In this document: positions 6,832-14,458 of the stretch, piece by piece
How positions within the stretch are numbered: the stretch's first letter is position 1
Layout of the letters: the number at the start of each line of letters is the position of its first letter
Source of the DNA: Verrucomicrobiia bacterium
GTDB lineage: Bacteria; Verrucomicrobiota; Verrucomicrobiia; Verrucomicrobiales; DEV007
Length of the DNA: 64,000 nucleotides
Reading direction: 5' to 3'
NCBI GenBank assembly: GCA_030427505.1
Contig: JAUICH010000004.1
Span: 244,114 to 308,113, forward strand
The notes under the pieces: model-generated
The model's database searches: none
The model's input: only the letters and a program-made list of their open reading frames with translations
What the model was told of the DNA's origin: nothing
Made by a program: the position numbers and the translations under genes

Positions 6832-9015
6832 ATGAATAACACTGACAGAGCTCAATACCTTAAACTTTTTCTTAAGGCTAGGAGAGAGTTGTTTCGCGCT
6901 GGCCGCAAAGCAGACAAGGAGTCCAAACACTTCCGAGCTGCCCTTGACTTCAGCGTAGAACACGGAATTCCTTCCGTGTTTCTCGAAGCCTCTTATATCT
7001 ATGCCATAAAGGATGTCAATCAGGCCTCTTCTCTCCTGGAAACAAACGATGTAATTATCCCATCAGAATTCACCGGGTTGTGGGAATTTGTAAAAGGTTC
7101 TCTTTTCAATCTACTGGGAAATCGCATAGAGGCTATCAATACCTACCAAACAGCCCTCAAAGATCCTAACCTAGACTCCCCAGGGTTAGCTTGGAACAAT
7201 CTTGGAATAAGCCTCTCAGAACTCGGTCGAAATAGAGAGGCCATCGAAGCCTACCAAATGGCTCTCAAAGACCCAAATTATGACACCCCAGGCACAGCTT
7301 GGATAAACCTTGGGACTTGCCTCTCGGACCTCGACCGACATGAAGAAGCTATTGAAGCCTATCAAATGGCCCTCAAAGATCCTAACCTAGACTCCCCAGG
7401 ATCAGCTTGGAACAACCTTGGAAATACTCTCTCCAACCTATCTCGACAAGAAGAAGCTATCGAAGCCTATCGACGAGCACTCAACTCTCCTAACTACAAT
7501 TCTCCAGGAAAAGCTTGGTACAATCTTGGAAACTGCCTCTCGAAACTCAGCCGTTACAAAGAAGCCATTGAAGCCTATGAAGAAGCTCTCAAAGACCCCA
7601 ACCTAGACTCCCCAGGATTAGCTTGGAACAATCTTGGAAATATGCTTTCAGAGCTCGGTCGACATGAAGAGGCTATTGAGACCTATCGGAATGCCCTCGA
7701 AGATCCCAACCTAGACTCCAAAGAAAAGGTGTGGAACAACCTCGGAGTTGCACTCAGAAATCTATCACGAATTAATGAAGCAATAGCGGCGCACGAACAG
7801 GTACTTACATTACCTGACCCTACTGGAAAACAAAAAACTCGGGCCAAAGCGTTGTTAAGAATCCTAGAGTCCGGGCTCACAAAGTCATCTCTAAGCGAAC
7901 GTGATCGTTCTTTGACCTCTTCTTTTGAATCTGGCGGAGACTCGACAATTGAGAATAGAATCATACAAAAAATCGAACAGGGCGGGGTAACTCAATATGA
8001 CCGCTACTCTCAACAAGAAAGCTCGAAACAACAAGATGTTATATCAATTTTGAGGGGTTGGTGTAGTTCAGTAACCCTTCTAGAAGGATCACACGGAAAG
8101 TGGCGCGGGGGAGGTTATTTTCTTAGATGGCAAGGCAAAGGGCTAGCTATCGATCCCGGTTTCGATTTCTTGAGAAACTTCCATGATGCCGAATATCACG
8201 GCAGAGAGATCGATGCGGTATTTGTCAGTCACAACCACCCCGACCATAACAGCGATCTATACTCCATCGATGATTTAAAATATGAACTATACAAGAGGCG
8301 AAACTTAAATGAAAAATACACCTCGAAACCCTATTGCATACTCTGGGATGAGGACACTTCTCGTGCTACCAAATTTGGAATCACTACCCCCAAACACCAC
8401 TATACACCCATAACTTGCCCCTTTGGATACCCCCAAGCCAATGACCTTTCAAACTCTCCTTGGCACCTTCCTTTCCGAATTACTCCCTTTCAAGTTCAGC
8501 ACGCAGAGGATGTACCTAAAGCACTTGGTGCGGTCATTGAGCTATTAGATAATGAAAGCAGATCGGTCTTTCGAATCGGATATACAGGGGATACGAGTTA
8601 CTTTGATGGACTAGCGAGTAATTTGCAAAATTGCGATGTCCTGATTGCTCATATCAGCCAACCCAAATTAGTTGAACTCCAAAATCCAGAAGAGTTTCAT
8701 GATAGCCACCTTGGCTACCGAGGCACTATTAAACTCTTGAAAGAAACAAAGCCCAAACTCGCACTAATTGGTGAATTTTGGGCTGGGTTTACCGATCTGC
8801 GTGTTGACTTGGTAAATGCCCTAAGAGAAAGGGTAGAAACGAATAATATCCTCCCTGCTGGCATTGGTCTCAATATCAATCTTCCGAATCTTGATATTCA
8901 ATGTAGCGAATGCAAAGCCCCTATCGATCACAAGAATATCAAGGTGGCTCCCCCTCCTCTCTCCCACCCATTTGGCAACCTCTCCTATTTGTGCCGCCAA
9001 TGCATGATTTACTAA
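6832..9015 (+). CDS. TPR - metallo-beta-lactamase hydrolase - zinc-ribbon fusion protein
   Basis: This is a 727-residue three-part protein. Residues ~100-335 are six or so tetratricopeptide-type repeats of exactly 36 residues (EAIEAYQMALKDPN...AWNNLG...), with near-identical DNA copies spaced 108 bp apart. Residues ~420-675 form a metallo-beta-lactamase fold: GGGYFLRW and AIDPGFD strands, the metal motif HNHPDH (~465), TGDTS (~583) and DSHLGYRG (~622). Residues ~692-722 hold two CxxC pairs (CSECK, CRQC), a probable zinc ribbon. Such MBL proteins hydrolyse phosphoesters, lactones or nucleic acids; the substrate here is unknown. Base composition (about 45% GC by eye) and codon use differ sharply from neighbours, implying transfer. 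I chose the ATG at 6832 over an in-frame TTG at 6802. A TPR sensor joined to an MBL effector could suit a stress or defence protein, but nothing nearby proves this. Confidence 0.85.
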   Translation: MNNTDRAQYLKLFLKARRELFRAGRKADKESKHFRAALDFSVEHGIPSVFLEASYIYAIKDVNQASSLLETNDVIIPSEFTGLWEFVKGSLFNLLGNRIEAINTYQTALKDPNLDSPGLAWNNLGISLSELGRNREAIEAYQMALKDPNYDTPGTAWINLGTCLSDLDRHEEAIEAYQMALKDPNLDSPGSAWNNLGNTLSNLSRQEEAIEAYRRALNSPNYNSPGKAWYNLGNCLSKLSRYKEAIEAYEEALKDPNLDSPGLAWNNLGNMLSELGRHEEAIETYRNALEDPNLDSKEKVWNNLGVALRNLSRINEAIAAHEQVLTLPDPTGKQKTRAKALLRILESGLTKSSLSERDRSLTSSFESGGDSTIENRIIQKIEQGGVTQYDRYSQQESSKQQDVISILRGWCSSVTLLEGSHGKWRGGGYFLRWQGKGLAIDPGFDFLRNFHDAEYHGREIDAVFVSHNHPDHNSDLYSIDDLKYELYKRRNLNEKYTSKPYCILWDEDTSRATKFGITTPKHHYTPITCPFGYPQANDLSNSPWHLPFRITPFQVQHAEDVPKALGAVIELLDNESRSVFRIGYTGDTSYFDGLASNLQNCDVLIAHISQPKLVELQNPEEFHDSHLGYRGTIKLLKETKPKLALIGEFWAGFTDLRVDLVNALRERVETNNILPAGIGLNINLPNLDIQCSECKAPIDHKNIKVAPPPLSHPFGNLSYLCRQCMIY

Positions 9016-9071
9016 CAACTGTGTGGTCGGACTTTCTTCATTGTCCCCACTCCACAACCGTCCCATCATGC

Positions 9072-9674
9072 TCAATCAACCGCACTGGCGACTCCACGCG
9101 GCCCGTTTCGCGCACTCCCCCCCTTTGGTGAGGCCAGGGACGAGCCCGGCGGGTCTTTCTTCTCTGTCTCTTTCTTTGACGCTGCAGCAGAAAGCCCCAC
9201 CTTCGGCACTGTAGTCTTGTCGCCGGTGCTAGCCCGTTCGGTTTCGGCGAGGGCGGTGAGTTTTGCGACCACTTCGGGGTGGGCGGCGGCGACGCCGGTT
9301 TCTTCTCCGATGTCTTCGGCCAGGTTGTAGAGCTTTCCGTTGCCCAGGTGGAGTTTCCATTTTCCCTGACGCGCGCGCTCGGGCGAGCAGGTGACGCCGT
9401 GGGCAGCCAGCTCGCGGAGGAGGTCCTCAATGAGGTCGCCCAAACCGCGGTCTTCAAGCCCGGTAGCCATGGGGGCAGCGGCGCGGTAGTAGCTGCCGCG
9501 CGGCAGGTTCAATGTGGCACAGCTGGCGTGAAGGCTCTGGCTGTTCTGCTGGTGAAGGGTAGCGATCATTTGCCGGTTTTTCGGGGGGCCTAGGGGTTCC
9601 TGAGTTTCGGTGTCCAGGATGATGGCGGCCTGTCTCTTGAACTCTGCACTGTAACGTTTTCGGGTTCTTCCCAT
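9072..9674 (-). pseudogene. Chimeric relic: IS3-type transposase start fused to sulfatase C-terminus
   Basis: This is an open frame of 200 codons that appears to be spliced from unrelated pieces. The first ~17 residues (MGRTRKRYSAEFKRQAA) match the start of IS3-family OrfA transposases. Residues ~33-75 (KNRQMIATLHQQ..., LNLPRGSYYRAA) look like the beginning of an IS3 OrfB. From about residue 105 (GKWKLHLGNGKLYNLAEDIGEE, VAAAHPEVVAKLTALAE) it reads as the very end of a secreted sulfatase. No catalytic part of either protein remains. It is most simply an insertion-sequence scar in a deleted sulfatase gene. It lies tail to tail with the transferred TPR/MBL gene, marking this spot as a site of rearrangement. 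Confidence 0.65.
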
Positions 9675-9730
9675 CTTTGGCTTATTGGGTTATCCAGTGG
9701 TCCAGGATCTCACCGCCCCTCAACGTAACA

Positions 9731-9785
9731 GATGTGCGGGGGCAGAATCAATCTCTCCAGCGTGTAGCGAACGCTGTGCGCTAAG
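9731..9785. repeat. Direct repeat flanking two-gene cassette, copy 1
   Basis: This starts GATGTGCGGGGGCAGAATCA and continues ATCTCTCC. It is matched by 10471-10525 in the same orientation, 740 bp away, with scattered mismatches. It lies just downstream of the coupled gene pair. Confidence 0.65.
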
Positions 9786-10149
9786 CGCCCTTCGCGCCAC
9801 CGCCTTGATTTGTCTTGTTCATTCTGGGTGGCGTTCCGTCCCACAAAATGGGTTCGTCGCCCTCGCGCTCCAGAAAGATGAGCGAACCTGCCGGGACTTC
9901 CTCCACACCCAGGTTGTTTGGTAGAAGAATCAGAAGACCTTCTCCGCCTCCGAACGTTCGGATAAACTCAAAGTCTTTGATAAACGTCTTCACGGAAGAT
10001 TGGTCAGGGCGGAGGATTCGAATCTGCTCCCGGCGTTTCACTACCTCGCTGGCTGGGATACGCCAGTCTTTCGGATCTTCCAAGGTCACGACAGTCCCTC
10101 TTCCCTCAATGTGGAAGGCTTCGAGTGTTTTGCAGAGAAGTTTGGGCAT
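9781..10149 (-). CDS. Conserved unknown, second gene of ATGA-coupled pair
   Basis: This is a 122-residue soluble protein from the ATG at 10147-10149. A longer upstream frame is open, but this ATG overlaps the stop of the preceding gene as ATGA, a strong sign of translational coupling. The core (AFHIEGRGTVVTLEDP, IPASEVVKRREQIRILRP, FIRTFGGGEGLLILLPNNL, VPAGSLIFLERE) reads like a small beta-barrel, with a GRGTVV/IRIRR alternation reminiscent of the EF-Tu domain 2-like fold. That is an impression only. I do not recognise a named family. It has no signal peptide or membrane segment. With its partner it forms a cassette bracketed by direct repeats, which suggests co-transfer. Confidence 0.7.
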   Translation of the reverse strand: MPKLLCKTLEAFHIEGRGTVVTLEDPKDWRIPASEVVKRREQIRILRPDQSSVKTFIKDFEFIRTFGGGEGLLILLPNNLGVEEVPAGSLIFLEREGDEPILWDGTPPRMNKTNQGGGAKGA

Positions 10150-10436
10150 CAGTTTCGCGGAGGTTGGCGCTTTTCCCTTCGTTCCCTGGCGCTCGGGATG
10201 TGCTCGCGACTGGAGAGAATCAACTTCAAGTCCGCATGTGCCTTCCTCCATTCCTCCGTGTCTTTGAATTCGATGTGTCTGGTGATAGCCGGATCTGGCA
10301 TGTCCTGCTCTCCGTGACGATCCGAAAGCGCGAATGACTCCTCACATTTTCGAAGATCGTCCAATCGACTGAGAAGTGATCCGGTGTGCCATTTCTCAAG
10401 CTCACTCCGTTCAAGAATGGGAACCCTGCTAGACAT
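10149..10436 (-). CDS. Conserved unknown, first gene of ATGA-coupled pair
   Basis: This is a 95-residue charged protein. I chose the ATG at 10436 (MSSRVPILERSELEKWHTG) over one ten codons upstream. Segments LLSRLDDLRKCEESFALSD, IEFKDTEEWRKAHADLKLIL and SSREHIPSARERREKRQ are helical and basic at the end, so it may bind nucleic acid or its partner. I do not recognise a family. Its TGA stop overlaps the ATG of the downstream gene, so the two products are probably made in fixed ratio, as in toxin-antitoxin or two-subunit systems. Function is unassigned. Confidence 0.65.
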   Translation of the reverse strand: MSSRVPILERSELEKWHTGSLLSRLDDLRKCEESFALSDRHGEQDMPDPAITRHIEFKDTEEWRKAHADLKLILSSREHIPSARERREKRQPPRN

Positions 10437-10470
10437 TGGGCTGACTTCGTACTCCTGGCAGAACACTACG

Positions 10471-10525
10471 GATGTGCGCGGGCGGGGTCAATCTCTCCTA
10501 AGCGTAGTGAATGCAGCATGCCAGT
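10471..10525. repeat. Direct repeat flanking two-gene cassette, copy 2
   Basis: This starts GATGTGCGCGGGCGGGGTCA followed by ATCTCTCC, the same orientation as the copy at 9731-9785. It sits directly upstream of the coupled pair, where a promoter for the minus strand would be expected. Confidence 0.65.
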
Positions 10526-10556
10526 TTCCCGCTACCGCAATCCCTAGGCGAGTACG

Positions 10557-11585
10557 TCACACGCTCGGTCCATCCACCCAGACGGGGGGGATGAGGATCT
10601 GGCGGGGGGCTTCGGGGATGCCGCATTCGTTCTGGAGGAGCTGGGCGACGACGAGATCGACGGCGGCGGCGGCGACGTGTTCGCGGCGGTGGTTGATGCC
10701 GGCGAACTCGGGCATGCGGTCGGTCCAGTCGTGGACGGCGAGGGCGATATCGCCGGGGATCTTCAGGCCGGTTTCGGCGAGCCAGCCGGGGACTTCCTGG
10801 TCGAAGGTGATGAGAGCATCCGGGCGGTGGCGGTTGAGCCATTTCAGGAAGCGTTCTTTGCCGCTGGGGAGATCGTCTCCCGGAAACTGGAAGGGCGGCA
10901 CCCGCCGCTTCGCGGGAATGCCGGACTGATAATGTAGCACGGTGGCGGTGTAGGCATTCTCCGCGCGGGCTTCGACCCACTGGGAAAGGGCGAGCCCGAT
11001 GCGGCGGTAGCCCCGGCCTTCCAAAGCGGCAATGGCGAGGCGCATGGCGAGGGTCATGTTACCAGCGGAGCGATGGAGGGAGGGTGACTGCAGGCCGTAG
11101 CCGAAGGTGGCGGCGGCGAGCCGGGAGAAGTCCAGCTCCCGCACGGGCATGCTGGCGGACTGAGGCGAGGCGATCACCCCGCGGATGCCGCGAGCGTCGA
11201 GGATCTGGTCCATTCGCGCCGGGGTCATGCCGCCGAGGCCGAGCCAGAACTCCTCGACACGAAAGCCGTAACGCTCGGCCCGGTCGCGGATGGCGGCGAA
11301 GGGCACGTACTGGTAGGTGGGGCTGGGCAGGTCGCTGCCGGTCTCGGCCTCGCGGATGACGGCGATGGTTTCCCGGTCCCGGGTGCGGCGGCGCTCCTGT
11401 AGCTGGGTCATGATCCGCGAGAGCTGCGGATCGGGCTGGTAACCGAGTTCCTGGGCGATCCGGAGGATGCGCTCGCGAGTGGCCTGGGCGACGCGCGGCT
11501 CATTGCGGAGAGCGCGGGAAACCGTCATGGTCGAGACACCGGCGCGCTCGGCGATCTGGCGCAGGGGAATGTGGGATTGGGACAT
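10557..11585 (-). CDS. LacI-family regulator, divergent to transport/sulfatase operon
   Basis: This is a 342-residue LacI/GalR regulator. The HTH is at residues 6-30 (LRQIAERAGVSTMTVSRAL), the hinge region follows at ~31-60 (ATRERILRIAQELGYQPDPQLSRIM), and then the ligand-binding domain (ARGIRGVIASPQ, GRGYRRIGLAL, PDALITFDQEVPGWL, EFAGINHRREHVAAAAVDLV). Length and domain order are normal. It is transcribed away from the BASS/kinase/aldolase/sulfatase operon, with 109 bp between the two starts. That gap contains the palindrome GTTACGGTAAC at 11606-11616, a plausible operator. The arrangement suggests it controls the divergent operon and perhaps itself. The effector is likely a sugar or sugar acid released from a sulfated glycan (inference). 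Confidence 0.92.
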   Translation of the reverse strand: MSQSHIPLRQIAERAGVSTMTVSRALRNEPRVAQATRERILRIAQELGYQPDPQLSRIMTQLQERRRTRDRETIAVIREAETGSDLPSPTYQYVPFAAIRDRAERYGFRVEEFWLGLGGMTPARMDQILDARGIRGVIASPQSASMPVRELDFSRLAAATFGYGLQSPSLHRSAGNMTLAMRLAIAALEGRGYRRIGLALSQWVEARAENAYTATVLHYQSGIPAKRRVPPFQFPGDDLPSGKERFLKWLNRHRPDALITFDQEVPGWLAETGLKIPGDIALAVHDWTDRMPEFAGINHRREHVAAAAVDLVVAQLLQNECGIPEAPRQILIPPVWVDGPSV

Positions 11586-11605
11586 CGCGAGAGGAGGAGG
11601 GTTGC

Positions 11606-11616
11606 GTTACGGTAAC
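11606..11616. promoter_or_regulatory. Candidate LacI-type operator palindrome
   Basis: GTTACGGTAAC is an 11-bp perfect inverted repeat around a central G. It lies 20 bp from the LacI start and about 80 bp before the transporter ATG. LacI-family operators are short palindromes with a central CG-containing core. The odd spacing makes this a candidate only. Confidence 0.45.
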
Positions 11617-11694
11617 ATTTCGAACGGTTTGCACAACCCGGAGTGGCAGGGCAGTCTGCCGCCGAAAATTCCCCTCCCCTCCCCTCCCCCCGAC

Positions 11695-12648
11695 ATGCGA
11701 ATCGTCATCGACAGCCTCACCCGGCACTACCCTTTCTGGCTCGCGGGCACCGCGGTACTGGCCTTCCTTTTTCCGCCGCTGCTGGTGTGGTTCACGGGGC
11801 CGTGGATTTTCTGGGCGCTGGCGCTGGTGATGCTGGGAATGGGGTTGACCCTGACACCGCACGATTTCCGCGGCATCCTGGCGATGCCGAAGTGCACGGT
11901 GATGGGGCTGGTCTTCCAGTTCACCATCATGCCCCTGATCGGGTGGCTGATCGCGCGGGGCATGAAGCTGGAACTGGATCTCGCGCTCGGGCTGATCATC
12001 CTGGCCAGTTGTCCGGGCGGCACGGCGTCTAACATGGTGGCCTATCTCGCCCGAGTGAACGTGGCGTTGTCGGTGATCCTGACAATGACCTCAACGCTGT
12101 GTTCCTTTATCATGACGCCCCTGTGGTGCGAATGGCTGGCCGGGCGCTATGTGCCGGTGGACGGCTTGGGCATTGCCCTGTCCACGCTGAAGGTGGTGGT
12201 GGCGCCGGTGCTGATCGGGGTGTTCTGCAACTGGCGCTTCCCCAAGGGCGTTCGTAAAGTCCAGAAGGCCGGGCCACCGGTGGCGGTGGTGGCGCTCTGC
12301 CTCATCACCGGAGGCATCGTGGCGGGGAGCGCGGACGTGATCGCCCGCTACGCGGCGCAGCTTCTCTTCGCGACGACGCTGCTGCACGGAGCAGGATTTG
12401 CCATCGGCTACGCTTTTACCCGTATGTTTCGTTTTTCCCGGGACACCGCCCGCACCGTCTCCATCGAAGTCGGCATGCAGAACGGCGGCATGGCGACCAT
12501 GCTGGCGAAGACCCACTTCGCGGCCAATCCGCTGGCGGCGGTGCCGATGGTATTCAGCGCGGTGATGCAGAACGTGGTGGGATCGATCATCGGCGGCTAC
12601 TGGGCGAAGCGCCCCGACGGCAGCCCGAAGGAGGAGAAGACGTCATGA
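11695..12648 (+). CDS. BASS-family (bile acid:sodium symporter-like) transporter
   Basis: This is an inner-membrane transporter of the bile-acid/sodium symporter superfamily, 317 residues from the ATG at 11695. The upstream in-frame extension overlaps the divergent regulator and is rejected. About nine to ten hydrophobic segments are visible. The family signature GLIILASCPGGTASNMVAYL, followed by ARVNVALSVILTMTSTL, lies near residues 95-130, and a late motif SIEVGMQNGGMATMLA near residues 253-268. Family members import organic acids or sterols with sodium. In this operon a keto acid, sugar acid or aldolase substrate is the best guess. The stop overlaps the next start as ATGA. Confidence 0.9.
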   Translation: MRIVIDSLTRHYPFWLAGTAVLAFLFPPLLVWFTGPWIFWALALVMLGMGLTLTPHDFRGILAMPKCTVMGLVFQFTIMPLIGWLIARGMKLELDLALGLIILASCPGGTASNMVAYLARVNVALSVILTMTSTLCSFIMTPLWCEWLAGRYVPVDGLGIALSTLKVVVAPVLIGVFCNWRFPKGVRKVQKAGPPVAVVALCLITGGIVAGSADVIARYAAQLLFATTLLHGAGFAIGYAFTRMFRFSRDTARTVSIEVGMQNGGMATMLAKTHFAANPLAAVPMVFSAVMQNVVGSIIGGYWAKRPDGSPKEEKTS

Positions 12649-13733
12649 GCCGGGGCGATATCTATTACTGGAAATGCGACCGTGCTTCGGCCTTCCAGCC
12701 CCGGCCGGCGCCGGACCGAAAGGAGATGGCACGGCGCCTGCAGGCGGAGATCCGGGAGAAGCTGGGCGACGGTAGCGCGCGGCTGGAACCTTTTTCCTCA
12801 CAAGGCAATCACATCGCCTGGCGGGTGCATCACGCGGACGGAGACCGGGTCTCCTTTCTGCGTGTCGAGGACGGGCCGGAGAACGACAACTCCCTAGAAG
12901 TGGAATCGCACCTGCTCGACCGCGTGCGATCGGAGCGAGTCCCTACGCCACGAGTGATCGCCTGTGATGCGACCCGCGAATCGGTGCCCTGGGCGTGGCA
13001 GTTGATCGAATACCTCGATCAGCCCAGCCTACAGCACTGGTATAAGAGTGGAGAGCTGGATCCGGAAACGATTCCCGGACAGATCGGGAAGGCCATCGCG
13101 GATTTCCAAGGCGTGCCGGTGGAGGGCTTCGGCCCGTTCCGGGTGGACGAGCTGCTGCGCTCGGGGGAGTTGATCGGTCATCACCGCAGCTATCCCGACT
13201 ACTTCCATCTGCGCCTGGACGAACATCTTAGCACGCTGGTGACCGGGGGGCTGCTGACGGGTCCGGAGCGCGAACGGATCCACGGACTGCTGCGCGACCA
13301 CGCCCCCCTGCTGGAGGACGAGCGGCCCTGCCTCGTGCACAAGGATACCGCGCTGTGGAACCTGCTGGGGACGCCGGACCGGATCACGGCCGTGATCGAC
13401 TGGGACGACGCCATCGGCGGGGATCCGGTTGACGACCTGGCTTTACTCGGATGCTTTTTTGACGAACCCTTTCTCAAGAGAGTCTTCGCGGGATATGAAA
13501 CGATCCGTCCCCTGCCCGATCATTTCGCTCCGCGATTCTGGCTGCATGTGCTCCGGAATCTTCTTTTCAAAGCGGTCATCCGCCTGCGGGGTGGCTACTT
13601 CGAACGCGATGACCAGTTTTTCCTGATCGATTCCGGCGCGAACGGACAGACGCTCCGCGACGACACCCGCCAACGCCTGACGACTGCCATGAAACGCCTC
13701 GACCATCCCTCAAGCTTTCCCGCTTTCTCATGA
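12645..13733 (+). CDS. APH-fold small-molecule kinase (phosphotransferase family)
   Basis: This is a 362-residue protein of the aminoglycoside-phosphotransferase/choline-kinase fold. The catalytic loop CLVHKDTALWNLLG (HxDxxxxN, near residues 231-239) and the metal-binding AVIDWDDAIGGDP about 15 residues later are intact. The N-lobe carries the ATP-handling strands (GNHIAWRVHHADGDRVSFLRVED). It sits between a transporter and an aldolase, with 4-bp overlaps at both ends. A role as an antibiotic-resistance enzyme is therefore less likely than phosphorylation of a carbohydrate-derived metabolite in the pathway. Such kinases are known for homoserine, methylthioribose and other small molecules; the substrate here is not predictable. 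Confidence 0.85.
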   Translation: MSRGDIYYWKCDRASAFQPRPAPDRKEMARRLQAEIREKLGDGSARLEPFSSQGNHIAWRVHHADGDRVSFLRVEDGPENDNSLEVESHLLDRVRSERVPTPRVIACDATRESVPWAWQLIEYLDQPSLQHWYKSGELDPETIPGQIGKAIADFQGVPVEGFGPFRVDELLRSGELIGHHRSYPDYFHLRLDEHLSTLVTGGLLTGPERERIHGLLRDHAPLLEDERPCLVHKDTALWNLLGTPDRITAVIDWDDAIGGDPVDDLALLGCFFDEPFLKRVFAGYETIRPLPDHFAPRFWLHVLRNLLFKAVIRLRGGYFERDDQFFLIDSGANGQTLRDDTRQRLTTAMKRLDHPSSFPAFS

Positions 13734-14458
13734 AGGAATCGCTTCACCTCGGCACTTGGATATCGGCAGGGTCACCCGCCATCGTGGAACTCGCGGCGGC
13801 CTGCGGGCTGGACTGGGTATTGCTCGATCTCGAGCACGGCGAATTCGGCGAGGAGCGCGTGCCCGAGCTGCTGCGCGCCTTGGGCGGAAGCGAGACGCGC
13901 GGCATTGTGCGGGTGCCGGGTCCACAAGCGGACGCGATCGGTCGCGCGCTGGACCGCGGGGCTGACGGCATCATGGTGCCGCATGTGAGGTCGGCGGCAG
14001 AGGCCCGGGCCGTAGTTTCCGCGATGCGCTATCCGCCGGGGGGAAGCCGCGGGGTGTCGCGGACGGTGCGGGCGCATGGCTACGGCACCCGGCCCTTTCC
14101 GGAGGCCGGGGAAAACGGCCCGCTGTTTCTTGCCCAGATCGAGGACCTGAACGGAATCGAGAACGCTGCTGAGATTGCCGCGGTGGAAGGGGTGGATGGG
14201 CTCTTTGCCGGGCCCGCCGACCTGCGCCACGCGCTGGCGCAGACACCGGAAGCGCCGTCCTACGAAGACTGTCTGGCGCGGATATTGGCAGCCGCCTCCG
14301 AAGCCGGCAAGAGCAGCGGGATCCTCACGCGGGAACCGGAAACCGTTTCGGACCTGCAAGCAGCGGGCTTCCAGTGGATCGCCGTCGGCAGCGACTTCGG
14401 GTTCCTGCGCGACGCGTATCTCAGCGTCACTTCCTTCGATCCTGACAAAACCCCATGA
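13730..14458 (+). CDS. HpcH/HpaI-family class II aldolase
   Basis: This is a 242-residue TIM-barrel aldolase related to 2-dehydro-3-deoxyglucarate (GarL) and HpaI aldolases, which split 2-keto-3-deoxy acids into pyruvate and an aldehyde using a divalent metal. Expected active-site residues are present: His36 in LLDLEHGE, Arg61 in IVRVPG, metal ligands Glu138 (AQIEDLNG) and Asp164 (FAGPADLR), and the VPHV segment. The length is normal. It is third in the ATGA-linked operon after a transporter and a kinase, which would fit breakdown of a keto-deoxy sugar acid produced from a uronate-containing glycan. The exact substrate is inference. Confidence 0.9.
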   Translation: MKESLHLGTWISAGSPAIVELAAACGLDWVLLDLEHGEFGEERVPELLRALGGSETRGIVRVPGPQADAIGRALDRGADGIMVPHVRSAAEARAVVSAMRYPPGGSRGVSRTVRAHGYGTRPFPEAGENGPLFLAQIEDLNGIENAAEIAAVEGVDGLFAGPADLRHALAQTPEAPSYEDCLARILAAASEAGKSSGILTREPETVSDLQAAGFQWIAVGSDFGFLRDAYLSVTSFDPDKTP

